5,003 nucleotides of DNA from Sphingomonadales bacterium (GTDB lineage: Bacteria; Pseudomonadota; Alphaproteobacteria; Sphingomonadales; Sphingomonadaceae). The stretch is from NCBI GenBank assembly GCA_013298745.1, contig JAAFIT010000213.1, positions 1 through 5,003 on the forward strand, read 5' to 3'. A model generated the notes under the pieces. That model saw nothing but the letters and a program-made list of their open reading frames with translations. It was not told the origin of the DNA and made no database searches. The stretch's first letter is position 1, and every line of letters starts with the position of its first letter. A program made the position numbers and the translations under genes. Shown one piece after another: positions 1 to 5,003 of this stretch.

Positions 1-336
1 CAGCAAGGCCTCGGTGCTCGCCCGCACGTGGTGCTCGGCGATCTTGTCGAGTGGCCAGCCATCATTGAGCAGGACGCGGGCAGCAAGAAATTCGACGAGA
101 TGACGATAGCCATAGAAGCCGCGCTCCTCGGTAAGCGGATCGCGCAACGTCACGCTGAGCACGCGACGACGGACGTAGTCGCGAATCAAACGATCGCTGG
201 CGGGTTCAGCACGCGGGCCGCGACCACCGGCCTTCTCCAGACCCAGATGCACGACAAGTTCGCCGGCTAGCTCAGCGAAGCGCGGCAAGCGCTCGAACAA
301 GCCGGCATGGCTCGAAATGTCATATTCTGATGTCAT
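1..336 (-). CDS. MerR-type HTH transcriptional regulator, N-terminal part (runs off left edge)
   Basis: The reverse strand reads open from an ATG at 336 to the window edge, giving 112 residues with no stop. After a polar N-terminus of about 48 residues comes a MerR-like winged HTH. Residues 49-60 (RLIRDYVRRRVL) match the first helix and turn. GFYGYRHLVEFLAARVLL (73-90) carries the Tyr-Arg-His pattern of MerR wing 1 and helix 3. NDGWPLDKIAEH (91-102) matches the family's 'G-x-S/P-L-x-E/K-I' element. Such proteins bind DNA as dimers through palindromic operators; the effector domain would lie outside the window. It is transcribed away from the ClpP-like gene, and a 12-bp palindrome covers its start, so autoregulation is likely. 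No Shine-Dalgarno sequence precedes 336, and the other upstream ATG on this strand is out of frame. The family call is from motif reading only; the ligand is unknown. Confidence 0.75.
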   Translation of the reverse strand, partial: MTSEYDISSHAGLFERLPRFAELAGELVVHLGLEKAGGRGPRAEPASDRLIRDYVRRRVLSVTLRDPLTEERGFYGYRHLVEFLAARVLLNDGWPLDKIAEHHVRASTEALL

Positions 337-371
337 GACATTTAAATATGAATTCGTTAAATCCTTGTCAA
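330..371 (-). promoter_or_regulatory. Leftward promoter with palindromic operator over the regulator start
   Basis: On the minus strand, TTGACA (371-366, a perfect -35) is followed by a 17-bp spacer and TATTTA (348-343) as -10. Counting about 7 bases onward puts transcription start at or next to 336, the A of the regulator's ATG, so the message would be leaderless or nearly so. Between the -10 and the start lies ATGTCATGACAT (330-341), a perfect 12-bp palindrome. Its half-site ATGTCAT recurs as a direct repeat at 317-323, 13 bp from the first. A dimer bound there would block this promoter. The motifs are directly visible; promoter use and repression are inferred. Confidence 0.55.
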
Positions 372-419
372 GAGTTTGATGCTGGACCGGCTGCTCTTGG
401 CACCTTAGCGTCGCTACCC

Positions 420-938
420 ATGCACGCGATCTTCTATAATGGCCCGGTCAATGCCGGCGGGATGCGCAACACCCAGCAGGCGCTCGCCGACGCGATGCGC
501 AAGGGCGTTGCCGAAATCGCGCTGGTGCTCTCCAGCAATGGCGGCGATGTCGCCTCCGGGATGGGGCTTTATCACTTCATCCGCGCCATGCCGGTGCCGG
601 TGCACACCCATGCAGCCGGCGTCTGCTCATCGGTCGCAGCCACCATCCTGCTTGCCGGCGAGCAACGCAGCGCCGCCGATCCGACCCACTTCATCCTCCA
701 CGCCGCGACCTATCGCGAAGGACCGAACAAGGGCAAACCGGCGCTGAACACCGCCGTCGTCGTGCAACCCTATCGCGAACGGCTCGGCTGGGACGACGCC
801 CGCATCGCCGCCTGCTTCACGCCGGAGGAAACCGCGCTGACGGTGCAGCAGGCGCTCGAATGGGGCATGATCCAGCGCATCGCCGATCTCAAACTGGCGA
901 TCGACACCGGGACGACGATCGTCGCCATCCCGAAATAG
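420..938 (+). CDS. ClpP-like (S14/crotonase-fold) serine peptidase
   Basis: From ATG 420 this is 172 residues. The protein begins with the beta-strand HAIFYNGPVNAGG and continues with SSNGGDVASG (38-47), the glycine-rich oxyanion-strand motif equivalent to 'NSPGG' in ClpP. GVCSSVAATILLAG (67-80) corresponds to the ClpP nucleophile motif, with Ser71 as nucleophile. FILHAAT (91-97) provides His94. In QQALEWGMIQRI (143-154) the C-terminal 'EA.EYGLVD' block is recognisable, but the hand alignment places Glu137 where ClpP has its Asp. Housekeeping ClpP is about 195-210 residues and sits next to clpX; this gene has neither feature, so it looks like a stand-alone ClpP-like peptidase with an unknown partner. 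The frame is also open from ATG 348 (196 aa). I prefer 420 because the extra 24 codons overlap the opposing promoter, and the conserved fold starts at 420. Neither start has a good ribosome binding site. Confidence 0.75.
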   Translation: MHAIFYNGPVNAGGMRNTQQALADAMRKGVAEIALVLSSNGGDVASGMGLYHFIRAMPVPVHTHAAGVCSSVAATILLAGEQRSAADPTHFILHAATYREGPNKGKPALNTAVVVQPYRERLGWDDARIAACFTPEETALTVQQALEWGMIQRIADLKLAIDTGTTIVAIPK

Positions 939-941
939 CGG

Positions 942-2465
942 TTATTCGAGCGTTTCGAGAAAGCCCGCCACTTGGGCGCGGATCGCCGCCTGCTCCGCCG
1001 GGGCAAAACGATCCCAGCCATCGTACATGCGAAGGAGCCGGTGGTTGCTGCCGAGTGCCGCGCGATTGCGGGCCAGAAAATCCCAGTAAAGGCTGTTGAA
1101 CGGGCAGGCATCCGGGCCGGTGCGGTCTTTCACGCTATAGCGGCAGCCGCGGCAATAATCCGACATGCGGTTGATATAGGCGCCGCCGGCGGCATAGGGC
1201 TTTGATCCCATCAGGCCGCCATCGGCAAACTGGCTCATGCCGATGACATTGGGGGTCTCCACCCATTCGTAAGCGTCGTCATAGACCGCCAGAAACCATT
1301 CATGCACCTGGTGTGGATCAACCCCAATCAGCATGGCGAAGTTGCCCAGCACCATCAGCCGCTGGATGTGGTGGGCGTGGGCATTGCGCCGGGTGGCGCC
1401 AACTGCTTCGGCCAGGCAGCGCATGTCGGTGGCGCCGGTCCAGTAGAAATCAGGCAGGTCACGCGTGGCGTTCAGATGGTTGCGCGACGTGTAATCCGGC
1501 CCGGCGATCCAGTGAATGCCACGGACATATTCGCGCCAACCGAGGATCTGGCGGATGAAGCCTTCGGCTGCATTGATCGGCGCCCTGCCCGCGCGAAACG
1601 CCGCTTCTGCCGCCTGGCAGACTTCGAGCGGCAACAACAGCCCGGCGTTGATCAGCGGCGACAATTGGCTGTGGAACAGGCCGTCCTGCCCCGCCACCAT
1701 CGCGTCCTGATAGTCGCCGAACTGCGGCAGCCGATGCGCGATGAAATCATCGAGCGCCGCCAGTGCCTGTTCGCGCGTCACCGCATACTCAAAGAGCAGC
1801 AAATCGCCGAAATGATTGCCAAAGCGCGCGGCCACCACCGCCAGCACATCCTGGGTGATCGCATCGGGCGCGAACGCCGGTGGCGGTGGGTAGCGCATCC
1901 CCTTGGCGGGTGGCTTGCGATTTTCGGCATCGAAGTTCCATTGCCCGCCGACAGGCGCATCACCATCCATCAACAACCCGGTCTTGCGCCGCATAACGCG
2001 ATAGAAATCCTCCATCACGAAGCTCTTGCGCCCTTCCGCCCAGGCCGAAAACGCGGCGCGCGAGGCAAGGAAGCGGTCGTCGGGCAGGATATCGCACGGC
2101 AACCCGGTCAGGCTGCCCCAACCACACTGGCTGTCAAGAACGCGCCATTCGCCCGCTTCAGTGGTCAGAATCGCGCCGGCGGCATGGCGTTTCGCGGCGC
2201 GGGCGACCTCCCCATCAAAACTCTGCGAATTGTCGGGGTCATCGATGCAAACATAATCGACCGTCCAGCCGTCTTGGCGAAGTTCATCGGCAAAGTGCCG
2301 CATCGCGCTCAACAGAAAGGCGATCTTCTTTTGATGATGGCGCACACTCGTCGCCTCGGCGGACACTTCCATCAACAGCACAACGGCGCTGCTCCGGTCG
2401 GCAGCCGCAAGCGCCGAAAGACCGGCCGTCAATTGATCGCCAAGAACCGGAACAAGCACTGTCAT
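942..2465 (-). CDS. phrB: Fe-S cluster (6-4) photolyase / bacterial cryptochrome, PhrB type
   Basis: This is an FAD- and light-dependent enzyme that repairs UV (6-4) photoproducts in DNA. Started at 2465 the protein is 507 residues and opens with MTVLVPVLGDQL, the Rossmann-like antenna domain. The frame continues upstream to 2534, but AGG six bases before ATG 2465 fits a ribosome binding site; ATG 2471 is the alternative. The C-terminal half is the FAD domain. Four cysteines, 350, 438, 441 and 454 (DYCRGCRYSVKD, then DACPF), fit the 4Fe-4S ligands. His365-His366 lie in NAHAHHIQRLMVLGNF, and Trp342, Trp390 and Tyr399 are present. As I recall the Agrobacterium PhrB literature, its cysteines, active-site histidines and length have these same numbers, so an ungapped alignment seems to hold. 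PhrB-type enzymes also bind a ribityllumazine antenna; that cannot be read off here. The 3' end meets the ClpP-like gene 3 bp away. Family call is very secure; substrate is inferred. Confidence 0.95.
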   Translation of the reverse strand: MTVLVPVLGDQLTAGLSALAAADRSSAVVLLMEVSAEATSVRHHQKKIAFLLSAMRHFADELRQDGWTVDYVCIDDPDNSQSFDGEVARAAKRHAAGAILTTEAGEWRVLDSQCGWGSLTGLPCDILPDDRFLASRAAFSAWAEGRKSFVMEDFYRVMRRKTGLLMDGDAPVGGQWNFDAENRKPPAKGMRYPPPPAFAPDAITQDVLAVVAARFGNHFGDLLLFEYAVTREQALAALDDFIAHRLPQFGDYQDAMVAGQDGLFHSQLSPLINAGLLLPLEVCQAAEAAFRAGRAPINAAEGFIRQILGWREYVRGIHWIAGPDYTSRNHLNATRDLPDFYWTGATDMRCLAEAVGATRRNAHAHHIQRLMVLGNFAMLIGVDPHQVHEWFLAVYDDAYEWVETPNVIGMSQFADGGLMGSKPYAAGGAYINRMSDYCRGCRYSVKDRTGPDACPFNSLYWDFLARNRAALGSNHRLLRMYDGWDRFAPAEQAAIRAQVAGFLETLE

Positions 2466-2569
2466 GCGCATCCTGTCGCGCTCCACCAGGCCTGGGTCAA
2501 CGCGCGCCTTGGTCGCGGGCTGAAAGGCTGCCAAGCCGCAACGACCGGCTTTGGGCTGCGTTGCACGAA

Positions 2570-3307
2570 ATGATGCCCTTGTTCCGCCGTTACTCGTTTT
2601 GCGTGCCTCGCCTCGTCTTGCTTTTCGCCGGGCTGGCGCTGGCGTTCGTCATCGGCGTCACCATCCACGATGCCATGCGCCGCCACCCCGAGAATTTGCC
2701 TTGGACGCCGTTGTCGCTTTCGGCACCGATCGGGCGCTTCACCGGCGCCAAGATGGCTCGCCTCACCGAAGATGCCCCGAATTGCCGCCAGCTCTTGCGC
2801 GAGGCCGGAGCGGACTTTGCTGCGGCGCCGCCGGTCACGGCCGGGCAATGCGGCTACACCGATGGCGTGCGGGTGACACCCAACACCATGCTGGTCGCGG
2901 GTTTTGAGCCCGCCAAGCCGACCGTCGCCTGCCCGGTCGCCGCCGCGCTGCTCGTTTGGGAGCGCGAGATCGTCCGCCCCGCCGCGCTGCGCCACTTCGG
3001 CACGCCAATCAAGATTATCGAGCATCTCGGCAGCTTCAACTGCCGCCGCATCGCCGGCAGCCCCAACTGGAGCCAGCACGCCACCGCCAACGCCATCGAC
3101 ATCGCCTGCTTCCGCCTCGCCGACGGCGCCACCATCCGCGTCCGCGATGACTGGAACGGCGAGCCTGCCAGGGCGGCTTTCTTGCGCGAAGTCCGTGATG
3201 GCGCCTGCCGCGTCTTCACCACCACCTTGTCACCCGACTATAACAAGTCCCATGCCGACCATTTCCACCTCGACCAGACGCGGCGGTTGCGCAGCGCGTG
3301 TCACTAG
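2570..3307 (+). CDS. Extensin-family protein (extensin-like C-terminal domain), membrane-anchored
   Basis: The protein is 245 residues from ATG 2570; ATG 2573 and TTG 2561 are also in frame, and no clear ribosome binding site decides between them. A short basic N-terminus is followed by one hydrophobic stretch (about 12-32), probably an uncleaved anchor that places the rest in the periplasm. The body matches the bacterial extensin-like C-terminal family, with conserved cysteines (72, 94, 121, 158, 180, 213) that could form disulfides. CGYTDGVRV, the LGSFNCRRI segment, SQHATANAIDIACF (168-181) and HADHFHLD (228-235) are its hallmarks. The last two resemble the metal-binding 'SxHxxGxAxD' and 'HxH' motifs of LAS-type (VanY/M15-like) peptidoglycan peptidases. 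Cell-wall hydrolysis is therefore possible, but it is not established for this family as far as I know. It is divergent from the photolyase. The family assignment is good; the function is open. Confidence 0.88.
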   Translation: MMPLFRRYSFCVPRLVLLFAGLALAFVIGVTIHDAMRRHPENLPWTPLSLSAPIGRFTGAKMARLTEDAPNCRQLLREAGADFAAAPPVTAGQCGYTDGVRVTPNTMLVAGFEPAKPTVACPVAAALLVWEREIVRPAALRHFGTPIKIIEHLGSFNCRRIAGSPNWSQHATANAIDIACFRLADGATIRVRDDWNGEPARAAFLREVRDGACRVFTTTLSPDYNKSHADHFHLDQTRRLRSACH

Positions 3308-3340
3308 AAATGCGGGAATGGCGGCCCCGGGGCGAAGAAC

Positions 3341-3374
3341 TATATTGTCTCTGACGTTACATAAAGGCTAGTTA
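3341..3374 (+). promoter_or_regulatory. Ribosome binding site and weak -10 ahead of the tail-tube gene
   Basis: AAAGG at 3363-3367 lies 7 bases before ATG 3375 and is one of the clearest Shine-Dalgarno sequences in the window; it fixes the start. TATATT at 3341-3346 could be a -10 in this AT-rich gap, giving a leader of about 20-25 nt, but I find no good -35 17 bp upstream. The RBS is solid; the promoter is tentative. Confidence 0.4.
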
Positions 3375-3824
3375 ATGGTTATAACATCGACATCATCCTT
3401 CCAGTTCGTGATACGGTTCGAGGGGCTGCCAGCCAGCGATGATACTTCGTTTCTTGAAGTCTCGGGCATTGGCAGCGAAATGGACACGATCGCTTCTGAA
3501 GAAGGCGGTGAGAACCGCTTTGTTCATTCCATGCCGGTGGGCGTAAAGCACATGCCGCTGACCTTGAAGCGCGGGATCGCCACAAACACGTCTACTCTGG
3601 TGCAATGGTGCAAGGCGACATTGGAAAGCGGCTTTACCGAGCCCATCGAGACAAGGGATGTCACCGTGTATCTGCTCGATCACCAAGGTGCGCCGTTGCG
3701 CGGCTGGTCCTTCAGCAATGCTTTTCCGACGAGCTGGAGCGTCGATCCGTTCCAGGCCGAAAAAGGCAGTATCGCTATCGAAAAGATTGCCCTCTCCTAC
3801 ACCGCAATGACACGGAAGTTGTGA
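3375..3824 (+). CDS. Tail-tube protein, T4 gp19 / eCIS Afp1-Pvc1 family
   Basis: The product is 149 residues, the normal length for inner-tube proteins of contractile tails. Family hallmarks appear in order: FQFVIRFEGLPASDD (9-23), SFLEVSGIGSEMDT (25-38), EEGGENRFVHSMP (42-54), the 'LTLKRGI' strand (62-68), 'LVQWC' (75-79), 'PIETRDVTVYLLD' (90-102), 'GWSFSNAFPTSWSV' (110-123) and 'AEKGSIAIEKIALSY' (128-142). Such proteins stack as hexamers into the hollow tube that the contracting sheath drives through a target membrane. This sequence resembles tubes of extracellular contractile injection systems more than T4 gp19 itself. No sheath, baseplate, spike, AAA+ ATPase or other tail gene lies within 3.3 kb to the left or 1.2 kb to the right. 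GC is about 55-58% in sampled lines against 68-70% for neighbours, which suggests later acquisition. It has its own ribosome binding site. Family is secure; whether it belongs to a working particle is unknown. Confidence 0.9.
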   Translation: MVITSTSSFQFVIRFEGLPASDDTSFLEVSGIGSEMDTIASEEGGENRFVHSMPVGVKHMPLTLKRGIATNTSTLVQWCKATLESGFTEPIETRDVTVYLLDHQGAPLRGWSFSNAFPTSWSVDPFQAEKGSIAIEKIALSYTAMTRKL

Positions 3825-3902
3825 GCAGACAGCCCTCGAAGTCTGCCGGCGCACAATCCGGCCGTGTCAACTTGTTGATACCTTATCGACGATATCCCGC
3901 TG

Positions 3903-3921
3903 AAAAATAAAGACTCAGTCT
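3903..3921 (-). terminator. Weak intrinsic terminator-like hairpin, leftward
   Basis: On the minus strand a short hairpin, AGAC-TGA-GTCT (3921-3911), extended by one G-U pair, is followed at once by TTATTTTT (3910-3903). It lies 57 nt beyond the stop of the small HTH gene and reads in the right direction to end that transcript. The 4-5 bp stem is weak, so this is tentative. Confidence 0.3.
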
Positions 3922-3977
3922 CGGATGAGCTTTTGACGAATCCGTCACTTTCAGCAACCGCCGCGGCCGCGCGCGCT

Positions 3978-4157
3978 CTACCGCAGCGCCGCAATCCCCA
4001 ACTTGTCCGCCTTCGCCCGCGCCTTCACCGATTCCTCGCTGCGCGTCAGCGCCTTGGCAATCGCGCGCAGCGGCATGCCCTTTTTGGCCAGCGTGTGCAG
4101 CTTCTGCACTTCGTCGGTCGTCCACGCCTGTTTGTGGCGTTCGAATTTCTCGGCCAT
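3978..4157 (-). CDS. Small Myb/SANT-like helix-turn-helix protein (59 aa)
   Basis: The minus strand encodes a complete 59-residue protein from ATG 4157 to TAG 3978. After MAEKFERHKQ the sequence AWTTDEVQKLHTLAKKG (11-27) begins like a Myb/SANT repeat, with a leading Trp, acidic residues and spaced leucines. MPLRAIAKALTRSEESVKAR (28-47) has the 'IAxxLxRSxxSVxxR' second and third helices. This is a compact three-helix DNA-binding fold without any effector domain. It is highly charged, as expected of a DNA binder. AGAGG and GAAGG occur within 15 bases upstream, so it is probably translated. It is divergent from the cytochrome b561 gene across 50 bp and may regulate it; that is inference. Target and role are unknown. 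Confidence 0.75.
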   Translation of the reverse strand: MAEKFERHKQAWTTDEVQKLHTLAKKGMPLRAIAKALTRSEESVKARAKADKLGIAALR

Positions 4158-4207
4158 GCGCCTTCACCCTCTTGCCAACGGCTCCGCTGTCGGCTGCTAG
4201 TGGCAGT

Positions 4208-4954
4208 ATGACAAGTCTTTATCTCGGCCTCGCTCTCGCCATTGCCGCCACCGTCAACGCGCCCTTGGCCTGGCTGCGCGCGCTCGGCAATCTGATTGCG
4301 GCGGGCGCCATGGCGATGATGGCGTGGTCGATCGTCCTCGCCAATCGCGACGGAACCTTCGCCGCTGTGACGCCGGGCAACAGCACGCCGGCCATCCTCA
4401 ACGGTATTGCGGTGGTGCTCGGCGTCGGCGTGTTGCTGCTACTGATCGGCATCCCGCGCCAGTTCCGCCGTGATGGCGGCAAGGTGCCGCCGCGCAGCAC
4501 GCCCTTTGCCTATGGCCACCTCACCCGCGCGCTGCACTGGGCCAGCGCGACGCTGATCATTGCCGCCTTCACCATGGGGCTGTTCGTCGCCATCCTGCCC
4601 GAAGCGCGTCCCGAGCGCGCCGAGTTTCTCACCGCTCACATGGCCATCGGCGGCGCGGTGTTCCTGCTCACCTTTGCGCGGATGTTCGAGCGGCTGGTGC
4701 GCAAATCGCCGCCCAATCCCGGCCCGGTGCACGGTGCCCACTTTCTGCTCTATGCGCTGCTCGTGGCGACTTCGGTGACCGGCCTCGCGCTCGCCACCGC
4801 GCCGATCAAGCTCCTCGGCCTGTCGCTTCCCAATCTGCCGCCGGAACCGATCGCCGCGCCGCTGCACCACATCGTGTTGCCGCTGTTGTTCCTGGTGTTT
4901 TTTGCACTGCATCTTGCCGGCGCCGTGAAGGCCATGCGGCGCATGGCGCGGTAA
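4208..4954 (+). CDS. Cytochrome b561-family integral membrane protein with extra N-terminal helices
   Basis: The protein is 248 residues from ATG 4208; an in-frame TTG at 4172 is less likely. Residues about 102-245 match the four-helix di-heme b561 domain, which passes electrons between quinol and partners in the inner membrane. GHLTRALHWASATLIIAAF (103-121) holds His110. LTAHMAIGGAVFLLTFARM (141-159) holds His144, and HGAHFLLYALL (175-185) holds His175/178. HHIVLPLLFLVFFALHLAGA (220-239) holds His220/221 and His235. These histidines are the candidate heme ligands. Typical b561 proteins are about 175-185 residues. Here about 100 residues precede the domain with three more hydrophobic stretches (about 4-22, 26-45 and 62-83) and an Arg-rich linker (84-96). 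The electron donor and acceptor are not indicated by the neighbours. Confidence 0.85.
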   Translation: MTSLYLGLALAIAATVNAPLAWLRALGNLIAAGAMAMMAWSIVLANRDGTFAAVTPGNSTPAILNGIAVVLGVGVLLLLIGIPRQFRRDGGKVPPRSTPFAYGHLTRALHWASATLIIAAFTMGLFVAILPEARPERAEFLTAHMAIGGAVFLLTFARMFERLVRKSPPNPGPVHGAHFLLYALLVATSVTGLALATAPIKLLGLSLPNLPPEPIAAPLHHIVLPLLFLVFFALHLAGAVKAMRRMAR

Positions 4955-5003
4955 TCACGGTGCACTGGAACAAATCGCAAACATCCCCCATATTGACGCC
5001 ATG

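Noticed and set aside
371..390. A sequence resembling the 5' end of 16S rRNA genes (AGAGTTTGAT followed by CTGG).
   Set aside because: The match stops after about 15 bases, and the sequence reads on into protein-coding DNA. It is a chance resemblance, not an rRNA fragment.
2466..2569. The divergent gap between photolyase and extensin genes, searched for promoters and a LexA-type box.
   Set aside because: I found no -35/-10 pair of acceptable quality on either strand and no GTTC/GAAC pairs with the right spacing.
1302..2573. A 423-codon open frame on the plus strand.
   Set aside because: It lies almost entirely antisense to the photolyase and is typical of GC-rich codon bias leaving the opposite frame open. 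Its translation shows no recognisable domain, while the opposite strand matches a known family from end to end.
2462..3079. A 205-codon minus-strand open frame opposite the extensin gene.
   Set aside because: It has no recognisable motif and is antisense to a gene with strong family hallmarks, so it is a shadow frame.
3825..3862. Two overlapping inverted repeats after the tail-tube stop (GCAGAC/GTCTGC and GCCGG/CCGGC), considered as a terminator.
   Set aside because: Stems are only 5-6 bp, they share bases, and no T-run follows. They could pause polymerase, but the sequence does not support an intrinsic terminator.
3934..3947. A small hairpin, TGACG-AATC-CGTCA, considered as a terminator or operator.
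   Set aside because: The stem is 5 bp with no T-tract on either strand, and there is no second copy to suggest a binding site.
1..5003. CRISPR arrays, tRNA genes, insertion sequences and attachment sites.
   Set aside because: No spaced direct repeats, cloverleaf-like segments, transposase reading frames or terminal inverted repeats were seen.
4955..5003. Possible start of another gene at the final ATG (5001-5003).
   Set aside because: Only the three bases of the codon are inside the window, and no ribosome binding site precedes it clearly.

Overview
This is about 5 kb of GC-rich, densely packed bacterial chromosome, roughly 68-70% GC in the sampled coding lines. The gene set fits an alphaproteobacterium, most likely from the Sphingomonadales. 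It includes an iron-sulfur (6-4) photolyase of the Agrobacterium PhrB type, an extensin-family envelope protein, a cytochrome b561 and a very small Myb/SANT-like protein. This placement is inferred from gene content and codon use; there is no rRNA or other marker to confirm it.

Layout, left to right. (1) Positions 1-336, minus strand: the first 112 codons of a MerR-type helix-turn-helix regulator that runs off the left edge. (2) Positions 330-371: a leftward promoter (TTGACA, 17 bp, TATTTA) with a perfect 12-bp palindrome over the regulator's start codon. (3) Plus strand, about 420-938: a ClpP-like serine peptidase, divergent from the regulator. (4) Positions 942-2465, minus strand: the photolyase, convergent with the peptidase and only 3 bp from it. 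(5) Positions 2570-3307, plus strand: a membrane-anchored extensin-family protein, divergent from the photolyase across about 100 bp in which I see no convincing promoter. (6) Positions 3375-3824, plus strand: a gp19/Afp1-type tail-tube protein of a phage tail or extracellular contractile injection system. It stands alone and has clearly lower GC than its neighbours. (7) Positions 3825-3977: non-coding, with a weak leftward terminator-like hairpin at 3903-3921. (8) Positions 3978-4157, minus strand: a 59-aa Myb/SANT-like HTH protein. (9) Positions 4208-4954, plus strand: a cytochrome b561-family protein with an extra hydrophobic N-terminal part. (10) Positions 4955-5003: nothing supported. An ATG lies at the very last three bases, but it cannot be judged.

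The genes do not form one operon; almost every neighbouring pair is divergent or convergent. The only likely regulatory pairing is the MerR-type regulator with the ClpP-like peptidase. The photolyase repairs UV damage, and the extensin and b561 proteins belong to the envelope. The orphan tail-tube gene is the element that fits its surroundings least and is the most interesting object here.
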